Of a stretch of 5,391 nucleotides of DNA, positions 1 to 4,780 are shown piece after piece (the first letter of the stretch is position 1; every line of letters starts with the position of its first letter). The notes beneath the pieces are model-generated. The model was not told the origin of the DNA. It searched no databases and saw nothing but the letters and a program-made list of their open reading frames with translations. Origin of the DNA: an uncultured bacterium (GTDB taxonomy: Bacteria; Patescibacteriota; Saccharimonadia; Saccharimonadales; Saccharimonadaceae); the NCBI GenBank assembly GCA_937872185.1, contig CALMQN010000111.1, positions 1-5,391 of the forward strand. The letters run 5' to 3'. The position numbers and the translations under genes are program-made.

Positions 1-11
1 AGAATAAGCAT

Positions 12-668
12 ATGTATTTTGAGAGTCGCGCACAGGCAGGTCAATTGTTGGCTGTACCGCTGTTAGAAAAGTATCGCTATGAAAACTGTGCGGTTGTCGC
101 ATTGTCCGACGGTGCCGTGTTGGTGGGCGAGCAAATCGCGGCGCAGCTGCACTGTGTACTGATGATGTTACTCACCGAAGATATCCAGGTGCCTGGCGAA
201 AGTGTCAGCTTTGGGGCGGTGTCACAAGATGGCGGCTTTACGTACAACGGGATGTTTTCGACTGGTGAAATCGAAGAATATGCCAGTGAGTTTCATGGGT
301 ATTTGGACGAGCAAAAACGCGAGACGTTTCAAAAGATCAACCGATTACTGGGTGATGGGGGGCTGATTAATAACGAGTTGCTGCGTGACCACGTGGTAAT
401 CCTGGTGTCTGACGGCCTGGACAATGGAGCATCGATTGATGTGGCGATTGATTTTATGAAACCAATTCGCGTTCAGCGACTGGTCGTTGCAACACCGACA
501 GCCAGCGTTCAGGCTGTCGATCGCTTGCACATCTTGGCGGACGAAATTCACATTTTAGACGTGAAAGAGAACTTTATGGGGGTTAACCATTACTTTAACG
601 TGAACGAGATACCTACCCACGAGGAGACGATCGCCAAAATTAACCAAATTGTGTTGAATTGGCGTTGA
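12..668 (+). CDS. Phosphoribosyltransferase-fold protein, COG1926-like, with altered catalytic loops
   Basis: A 218-residue cytosolic protein with no signal peptide or membrane segment. The layout follows the COG1926 type of predicted phosphoribosyltransferase: an N-terminal F-x-x-R-x-x-A-G motif (residues 3-10), a first loop ALSDGAVLVGEQIA (30-43) where the family usually has LPRGG, a VPGE/GAV segment (60-70), the PRPP-binding strand and loop VVILVSDGLDNGAS (128-141), and a C-terminal NHYF (192-195). The family is expected to bind PRPP, but the true substrate is unknown even for typical members. Here the usual Asp-Asp of the PRPP loop is Ser-Asp and the PRGG loop is SDGA, so activity is uncertain. 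The start at 12 matches the usual N-terminus, but the frame stays open to the left edge, so a few extra residues cannot be excluded. No Shine-Dalgarno site is visible in the 11 upstream bases. The fold assignment is fairly firm; the function is not. Confidence 0.82.
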   Translation: MYFESRAQAGQLLAVPLLEKYRYENCAVVALSDGAVLVGEQIAAQLHCVLMMLLTEDIQVPGESVSFGAVSQDGGFTYNGMFSTGEIEEYASEFHGYLDEQKRETFQKINRLLGDGGLINNELLRDHVVILVSDGLDNGASIDVAIDFMKPIRVQRLVVATPTASVQAVDRLHILADEIHILDVKENFMGVNHYFNVNEIPTHEETIAKINQIVLNWR

Positions 669-694
669 CCCACGTGGGCGTCTAAGTGTAGAAT
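665..694 (+). promoter_or_regulatory. Putative sigma70-type promoter of the regulator-recJ operon
   Basis: TTGACC (665-670) and TAGAAT (689-694) are separated by 18 bases. Five of six bases match the consensus in each hexamer. Transcription would start near 701, giving a leader of about 37 bases before the ATG at 738. The -35 hexamer overlaps the TGA stop (666-668) of the phosphoribosyltransferase-like gene, which fits a compact genome. Confidence 0.6.
669..678 (+). promoter_or_regulatory. Perfect 10-bp palindrome in the promoter spacer, possible operator
   Basis: CCCACGTGGG is its own reverse complement. It starts at the end of the -35 hexamer and fills the first half of the spacer before the -10, where a bound protein would block RNA polymerase. 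The next gene is a winged-helix DNA-binding protein, so self-regulation is a reasonable but untested guess. The same core, CCACGTGG, occurs at 389-396 inside the preceding gene. Confidence 0.3.
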
Positions 695-737
695 AAAAAG
701 CAACGGATGAGGTCTGTTAAGTAAATAAGGGAATATA

Positions 738-1037
738 ATGTTAGACGTTTTTATTACATCTAGGGTGCGACGCAAGATTGTGGTGGTTTACGCCAAGTAT
801 CCTGATTTCCGTACCCATGTACGCGGCCTCGCCAAACTGATTAAAGAAGACCCGGGTAATATTCAACGTGAACTGAAGCGTTTGGAAAAAGTTGGGTTTT
901 TGACCAGCGAAAAACAAGGAAATACCAAGATTTACGCTACCAATAAACAGTTCCCGATCTTTAAAGAACTGCAAAGCATTGTCATCAAGTCACAGCAGCA
1001 CGCCGGACGCCCAAAGCGTTCATCGTCTGATATCTAA
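738..1037 (+). CDS. Winged helix-turn-helix DNA-binding protein, probable transcriptional regulator
   Basis: A 99-residue protein that is almost entirely one winged-helix domain. After a short N-terminal helix around FITSRVRRKIV (5-15), the HTH comprises HVRGLAKLIKED (27-38) and the recognition helix GNIQRELKRLEKVG (40-53). The wing follows as a strand-turn-strand, FLTSEKQGNTKIYATN (54-69). The tail (residues 85-99) is basic and hydrophilic, with an RPKR stretch. The fold resembles ArsR/MarR-like regulators and the HTH found in front of MNT-type nucleotidyltransferases, but no nucleotidyltransferase domain is attached. No metal-binding cysteines are present, which argues against a metal-sensing ArsR protein. 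The start is supported by AAGGGA at 727-732, five bases before the ATG. The stop is one base before recJ, so the two are probably translated together. Its target genes cannot be read from sequence; its own promoter is a candidate. Confidence 0.88.
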   Translation: MLDVFITSRVRRKIVVVYAKYPDFRTHVRGLAKLIKEDPGNIQRELKRLEKVGFLTSEKQGNTKIYATNKQFPIFKELQSIVIKSQQHAGRPKRSSSDI

Positions 1038-1038
1038 C

Positions 1039-2667
1039 ATGTCATTATTTCAAGAAATCCTGGCCGCTCGCGGGTTAACCGGCGATCATATCGCCGATTT
1101 TTTGTCACCAAATTACGATATTCGCCACGATCCGTTTTTGCTGCCCGACATGGACAAGGCCGTCGAACGGCTGGTGATTGCGCGCGAAAAACAAGAAAAG
1201 ATCATGATTTATGGAGATTATGACATCGACGGTTTAACAGCGACGACAGTGCTGATTGACGCCTTCTCATCGTTTGGGTTCAAGCACGTCGAGGCATTTA
1301 TTCCCAATCGATTTGTCGAAGGGTATGGACTGACGATTGATGCGGTCGAGACGATTGCTAAGGCCGGGGCGCAGCTGATTGTGACGGTGGACTGTGGTAG
1401 CTTAAGCCACAAAGAAATCGCGCGTGCCAATGAACTGGGTGTCGATGTTATTGTGACCGATCACCATATGGTCAGTGATACACCGCCACCGGCCATTGCG
1501 ACTGTTAACCCGAAGCGCGCTGACCACCCATATCCATTCATTGATTTGGCGGGTGTTGGTGTGGCGTTTAAGCTGGTGCAGGCATTACAGACTCGTCTGG
1601 ATGGGCTACCTGCGGGTAACGAAAAGTGGCTGCTGGATTTGGTTGCGCTGGGCACAGTGTGTGACGTCGTGACGTTAGTCGATGAAAACCGTACCAATGT
1701 GTATTTTGGGCTGAAGGTACTGGCAAAAACCCGTCGGCCAGGCCTAAAGGCGCTGATGGCAGTTGCGCGTGTTGAACCAATCACACTGAACAGTCGGTCG
1801 CTTGGCTTTGCGCTGGGACCTCGTATGAACGCGGCAGGGCGACTAGAGACAGCCAGACATAGTTTGGATATGTTGCTGGCGACGGATAATGAAACGGCGC
1901 TTGATAAGGCGCAGCAATTGGATGCACTTAATATCGCTCGGCGATCCGATCAAGATGCGATTTTTAAAGCAGCAATCATTCAGGCAGAACAATACGCCGA
2001 TGATCCGGTGTTGGTGGTGAGCGCCAGCGATTGGAACCACGGTATTGTTGGCATTGTTGCCGCGAAGTTATTAGAACGATATAAAAAACCGACATATGTG
2101 CTGCAGGAAATGGGTGACAGTGCCAAAGGATCGGCCCGCAGCTACGGTGATTTTAGCGCCGTGGCGGCTATTCGTGCCAGTGACGACATTATCACCAAAG
2201 GTGGCGGGCACAGGTTAGCGGCAGGAGTGACGTTACCGACCGAAAACATTGCTGTCTTTCGTCAGCGCGTTAACGATTTTTATCGAACTTTAAAGCTACG
2301 TGATCAAACAGCGCTGCTGAATGCCAAGGCCGACGTGGTGATTGGCGATCTGAGTGAAGTGAACGAAGACCTCATCGATCAATTAGACCAACTGGAGCCG
2401 TTTGGTAGTGGCAATCCAGAACCGATATTAAAAATCGAAGAAGTGATTGTGGCCGATGTACGCAAAATGGGTGCCGACAACCAGCACGTTAAACTGGATA
2501 TCAAAGACCGCACCGGCAGACGCATGCAGGTGGTAGCGTTTAATGCGCCAGACCATTATTTTGTGCAGCCAGGTGAAGTCGTCACCGTTCTGTTTCAGCC
2601 GTCGATAAATGAATGGCAGGGCAGTCGGAGTGTTGAGGGTCGTTTGCTGGGCGTAGAGATTCTGTAG
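1039..2667 (+). CDS. recJ: Single-stranded-DNA-specific 5'-3' exonuclease RecJ
   Basis: A 542-residue DHH-family nuclease that degrades single-stranded DNA 5' to 3' in recombination and repair; the family needs Mn2+ or Mg2+. The phosphoesterase motifs are all present: IYGDYDIDGLTAT (57-69), VDCGS (117-121), VTDHH (139-143) and the Asp of LGTVCDV (209). Next come LGPRMNAAGRLE (259-270) and the DHHA1 part, with GIVGIVAAKLLERY (335-348), GSARS (364-368) and GGGHRLAAG (388-396). The C-terminal OB-fold region includes EPFGSGNPEP (453-462) and VKLDIKD...VVAF (484-501). The length is near that of other RecJ proteins, and no metal ligand appears lost. I chose ATG 1039, one base after the regulator's stop. 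An in-frame ATG at 979 would overlap that gene by 59 bases and add an unconserved, Ser-rich stretch. No clear Shine-Dalgarno site precedes it, so translation probably depends on coupling. Confidence 0.96.
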   Translation: MSLFQEILAARGLTGDHIADFLSPNYDIRHDPFLLPDMDKAVERLVIAREKQEKIMIYGDYDIDGLTATTVLIDAFSSFGFKHVEAFIPNRFVEGYGLTIDAVETIAKAGAQLIVTVDCGSLSHKEIARANELGVDVIVTDHHMVSDTPPPAIATVNPKRADHPYPFIDLAGVGVAFKLVQALQTRLDGLPAGNEKWLLDLVALGTVCDVVTLVDENRTNVYFGLKVLAKTRRPGLKALMAVARVEPITLNSRSLGFALGPRMNAAGRLETARHSLDMLLATDNETALDKAQQLDALNIARRSDQDAIFKAAIIQAEQYADDPVLVVSASDWNHGIVGIVAAKLLERYKKPTYVLQEMGDSAKGSARSYGDFSAVAAIRASDDIITKGGGHRLAAGVTLPTENIAVFRQRVNDFYRTLKLRDQTALLNAKADVVIGDLSEVNEDLIDQLDQLEPFGSGNPEPILKIEEVIVADVRKMGADNQHVKLDIKDRTGRRMQVVAFNAPDHYFVQPGEVVTVLFQPSINEWQGSRSVEGRLLGVEIL

Positions 2668-2696
2668 TTGCAACAGCGTCCGTTCTCTGTTACAAT
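2668..2696 (+). promoter_or_regulatory. Strong extended -10 promoter of the rpsU-yqeY-adk-map cluster
   Basis: TTGCAA (2668-2673) and TACAAT (2691-2696) are exactly 17 bases apart, and a TGT triplet (2688-2690) forms an extended -10. It begins directly after the recJ stop codon (2665-2667). The predicted start of transcription is about 2703-2706, at or within three bases of the rpsU ATG, so the mRNA should be leaderless or nearly so. Confidence 0.75.
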
Positions 2697-2705
2697 ACAG
2701 TTCAT

Positions 2706-2921
2706 ATGGTACAAGTAACCCGAAAAGATGAACGAGAAGCAAACGAGAATTTAATTCGTCGTTTCAACCGCAAAGTATTGCAAAGCGGTGTTTTGGCTGA
2801 AGCCAAGACTGCTATGCGTTTTGCAAAACCAATCAGCAAAACAGAGCGTCGCAAAAAAGCGATTATTCGTAAAGAGCGCAAAGCTGACAAGCTAGATAAA
2901 GCCCGACTAGGACTACGTTAA
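2706..2921 (+). CDS. rpsU: Small ribosomal subunit protein bS21
   Basis: A 71-residue, very basic protein of the small ribosomal subunit. In well-studied bacteria bS21 lies on the 30S platform near the 3' end of 16S rRNA and helps initiation on mRNAs that use Shine-Dalgarno pairing. The sequence has the family pattern: a short variable N-terminus, a LIRRFNRKVLQSGVL helix (16-30), AKPISKTERRKK (40-51) and a Lys/Arg-rich tail. The length is at the upper end of the family's normal range. The ATG sits in CATATG with no purine-rich Shine-Dalgarno site upstream, and the promoter is so close that little or no leader is expected. It is the first gene of a cluster with yqeY, a pairing common across bacteria. 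Only two bases separate its stop from the yqeY start. Confidence 0.96.
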   Translation: MVQVTRKDEREANENLIRRFNRKVLQSGVLAEAKTAMRFAKPISKTERRKKAIIRKERKADKLDKARLGLR

Positions 2922-2923
2922 AC

Positions 2924-3376
2924 GTGGCTCTAAAAGAGCAAATCGATATCGATCTTAAAGCCGCCTTATTAGGCGGCGATCGTTTTAAAGGCGAGGTACT
3001 GCGCGGTCTTAAAGCTGCAATCTTGAACGAAGAAGTCGCTCAAAAAGTCCGTGATGAAGGCTTGGCGGATGAGGCAATCGAACAATTGATTGCCCGTGAA
3101 ATCAAAAAGCGCAAAGACAGTGCCAGCCAATACACGGCAGCTGGTCGTCCCGAACTGAGCGAGACGGAATTAAAAGAATCTGCAATTTTGGAATTATATT
3201 TACCGGCGCAAGCGAGCGAAGCCGATATTCAGGCAGTTGTTACTCGCGTCATTGCCGAGACGGGCGCGACAGGCATGGCACAGATGGGACAAGTGATTGG
3301 TGCTGTTAAAAAAGAGCTTGGAAATAGCGCCGACGGTGCCTTGGTCGCACAACTGGTCAAAAACGCGCTACAATAA
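2924..3376 (+). CDS. yqeY: GatB/YqeY domain-containing protein
   Basis: A 150-residue stand-alone YqeY protein, related to the C-terminal tRNA-interacting domain of the GatB subunit of Asp/Glu-tRNA amidotransferase. The precise role of free YqeY proteins is not settled; a link to tRNA or translation is inferred from the domain and from its frequent place next to rpsU. Visible family motifs are MALKEQIDIDLKAALLGGDR (1-20), RGLKAAI (27-33), AREIKKRKDSA (57-67), YLPAQ (92-96), GATGMAQMGQVIGAVK (114-129) and SADGALVAQLVK (135-146). It appears full length. The start is GTG at 2924, chosen because it gives the conserved M-x-L-K-E-Q N-terminus and follows the rpsU stop by two bases. AGGA at 2909-2912 is a weak, rather distant ribosome site, so coupling to rpsU is likely. 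Confidence 0.94.
   Translation: MALKEQIDIDLKAALLGGDRFKGEVLRGLKAAILNEEVAQKVRDEGLADEAIEQLIAREIKKRKDSASQYTAAGRPELSETELKESAILELYLPAQASEADIQAVVTRVIAETGATGMAQMGQVIGAVKKELGNSADGALVAQLVKNALQ
2960..2977 (+). repeat. GC-rich inverted repeat (hairpin) early in yqeY
   Basis: GCCGCCT (2960-2966) and AGGCGGC (2971-2977) pair perfectly over seven bases around a TATT loop. The element falls on codons 13-18 of yqeY (Ala-Ala-Leu-Leu-Gly-Gly). A perfect 12-bp palindrome, ATCGATATCGAT (2942-2953), lies just upstream. Four T follow at 2983-2986, too few and too far for a convincing terminator. An effect on mRNA folding or stability is possible but unproven, and the repeated codons may simply reflect the conserved peptide. 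Confidence 0.45.
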
Positions 3377-3382
3377 AACAAA

Positions 3383-3388
3383 AAGGAG
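3383..3388 (+). promoter_or_regulatory. Strong Shine-Dalgarno site of the adk-like gene
   Basis: AAGGAG lies eight bases before the ATG at 3397 and fixes that start. An ATG at 3390 is too close to the site and is followed at once by TGA. This is the best ribosome-binding site in the window and contrasts with the missing or weak sites of recJ, rpsU and yqeY. Confidence 0.85.
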
Positions 3389-3396
3389 CATGTGAG

Positions 3397-3945
3397 ATGA
3401 TTATATTCTTTGGCCCAGCTGGATCGGGTAAGAGCGTACAGGCACAGATATTGGCTGCCCGCCAGGGCTGGCGTTGGCTGAGTGCCGGACAGTTGCTGCG
3501 TGACAGTCGTGACCCACAGTTATTGCAGCAGATGGCCGAAGGCCAGCTAGCCGACAATGATAAGGTGAATGCAATTATGGCAGATGCTTTGAAGCGCGCC
3601 GACGGCATTGACCGGGTGATTATTGATGGCTTCCCTCGTGAACTTTCGCAGGCACAGTGGCTGGTTGATAGCCAGCCTGAGCACGGCCGTTCGATCAGCC
3701 TTGTTATTGTGTTGGAAGTGCCACGCGACGAACTGCTGCAGCGTATGCAGATACGAGGGCGTGCAGATGATAACGCCGAGGCGATTGACGAACGCTTAGC
3801 GATTTACGAGGAAGAAATAAATCCAATTTTGGCATATCTTGGGCAGCAGAACATCGCGATTACTCATGTTGATGGCCAGGGCACGGTTGGGCAGGTGCAT
3901 GACCGCGTTATGGAAGCGGTGACGCAGAATACCCTGAGCGCATAA
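3397..3945 (+). CDS. adk: Adenylate kinase-family nucleoside monophosphate kinase, short-LID form
   Basis: A 182-residue cytosolic kinase that moves a phosphate from ATP to a nucleoside monophosphate, classically AMP to give ADP. The P-loop is GPAGSGKS (6-13). The monophosphate-binding part has LSAGQLLRDS (28-37) and IDGFPRELSQAQ (76-87). The lid is very short, RGRADDN (120-126), followed by Arg133, so the zinc-binding LID of long bacterial enzymes is absent, as in the short AK1-like class. Key arginines at 35, 81, 120, 122 and 133 are present. Two features blur the substrate: Ala30 replaces the Thr typical of adenylate kinases and matches UMP/CMP kinases, while Gln85, four residues after the FPR arginine, is adenylate kinase-like. 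The TAA stop overlaps the map start by one base (TAATG), and adk-map is a classic pair. Family is certain; substrate less so. Confidence 0.9.
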   Translation: MIIFFGPAGSGKSVQAQILAARQGWRWLSAGQLLRDSRDPQLLQQMAEGQLADNDKVNAIMADALKRADGIDRVIIDGFPRELSQAQWLVDSQPEHGRSISLVIVLEVPRDELLQRMQIRGRADDNAEAIDERLAIYEEEINPILAYLGQQNIAITHVDGQGTVGQVHDRVMEAVTQNTLSA

Positions 3946-4700
3946 TGGTACAGCGACCGAAAACAGAAGCAGAAATTCAGGCAATGCGCGATGGCGGCAA
4001 GATTTTAGCGACCATTTTTAGAGATTTGAAACCGCGCGTTGTGCCCGGCGTCAGTGAGCGCGAGCTGGATGCTTGGGTAGCAGGCGAGATTACGCGTCAC
4101 GGCGCAACTGCAACCTATTTGACTGATGAGGTGAAGTTTCCAGGCGTGATTTGTATATCGGTAAACGAAGCAATCACGCACAGTATCCCTACCGATTATG
4201 TACTGGAAAAGGGCGACGTGGTTGGATTTGATTTTGTTATTACGTATAAAGGCATGAAAACCGACAGTGCCTTTACGATGGTGGTCGGTGAGCCCGCTAG
4301 CGGTGCGGTTAAACATTTACTATCGGTGACTGAACGCAGTTTGTACGCAGGAATTGATGCCATTAAAGGACCGACGCGGGTGGGCGATATTAGTGCCGCG
4401 ATTGAAAAGGTGCTGACCCAGGGCAAGATAGGGATTATTCGCGATTTAGTTGGTCACGGCGTGGGGCACGAGATGCACGAAGCGCCCGAGATACCGAATT
4501 ATGGCCGCGCTGGTACCGGAGTACTACTAACGCCAGGTGATACGATTGCGATTGAACCGCTGACCACGCTTGGGGGCGAGGGAATCCGTACCGCTGACGA
4601 TGGTTGGACGTTAGTGACGCGCGATGGCAGCATGGCTGCGCAGTTTGAGCACACCGTGTTAATCACCAAAGATGGTGCTGAAATTCTGACACAGCTGTAG
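3945..4700 (+). CDS. map: Type I methionine aminopeptidase
   Basis: A 251-residue metalloenzyme that removes the initiator methionine from new proteins after deformylation. All five metal ligands of the pita-bread fold are visible: Asp96 and Asp107 (FDFV and TDSAF, 11 residues apart), His171 (in GHGVGHEMHE), Glu204 (IAIEP) and Glu235 (QFEHT). The catalytic and substrate-site histidines are also there, His79 (NEAITHSIP) and His178. Most of these numbers coincide with those of the E. coli enzyme, and the length is close to it, so this is a compact type Ia protein without an N-terminal extension. The start overlaps the preceding kinase stop by one base, which indicates translational coupling. 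No hairpin terminator is seen after the stop, so some read-through into the next gene is possible. Confidence 0.97.
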   Translation: MVQRPKTEAEIQAMRDGGKILATIFRDLKPRVVPGVSERELDAWVAGEITRHGATATYLTDEVKFPGVICISVNEAITHSIPTDYVLEKGDVVGFDFVITYKGMKTDSAFTMVVGEPASGAVKHLLSVTERSLYAGIDAIKGPTRVGDISAAIEKVLTQGKIGIIRDLVGHGVGHEMHEAPEIPNYGRAGTGVLLTPGDTIAIEPLTTLGGEGIRTADDGWTLVTRDGSMAAQFEHTVLITKDGAEILTQL

Positions 4701-4714
4701 CCCCTTTGCGCAGA

Positions 4715-4743
4715 TTGACCATGTCAGTACGGTCCTGTATTGT
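4715..4743 (+). promoter_or_regulatory. Possible promoter of the gene starting at 4781
   Basis: TTGACC (4715-4720) is followed after 17 bases by TATTGT (4738-4743), a four-of-six match to the -10 consensus. The start of transcription would be near 4750, about 31 bases before the ATG. A better -10 match, TATAAG at 4743-4748, sits at a poor 22-base spacing. The -35 is convincing; the -10 is weak. Confidence 0.4.
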
Positions 4744-4768
4744 ATAAGCATACGCATTATAAACAGGC

Positions 4769-4774
4769 AAAGGA
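4769..4774 (+). promoter_or_regulatory. Shine-Dalgarno site fixing the start at 4781
   Basis: AAAGGA lies six bases before the ATG at 4781 and supports that start for the gene running off the window. Part of it lies in GCAAAGG (4767-4773), which is an exact reverse complement of CCTTTGC at 4703-4709, so it could be masked in transcripts that read through from map. Confidence 0.75.
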
Positions 4775-4780
4775 TTAATT

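Noticed and set aside
979..1038. Earlier in-frame ATG that would add 20 residues to RecJ
   Set aside because: It overlaps the regulator's coding end by 59 bases, adds a Ser-rich stretch with no RecJ character, and the ATG at 1039 gives the natural MSLF N-terminus right after the regulator stop.
1461..1784. A 107-codon minus-strand frame opposite recJ
   Set aside because: It is antisense to strongly conserved RecJ motifs and its translation is Ser/Thr-rich without any domain, typical of a shadow frame.
2960..2986. Hairpin plus TTTT in yqeY as an intrinsic terminator
   Set aside because: The T-run is short and separated from the stem by five bases, and termination there would cut off conserved yqeY, adk and map coding.
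3390..3395. ATG-TGA start-stop pair between the Shine-Dalgarno site and the kinase ATG
   Set aside because: It is only one base from AAGGAG, too close for initiation; the ATG at 3397 has proper spacing.
4717..4734. GACC...GGTC inverted repeat after map as a terminator
   Set aside because: Only four pairs around a ten-base loop with no T-run after it; it also overlaps the possible -35 element.
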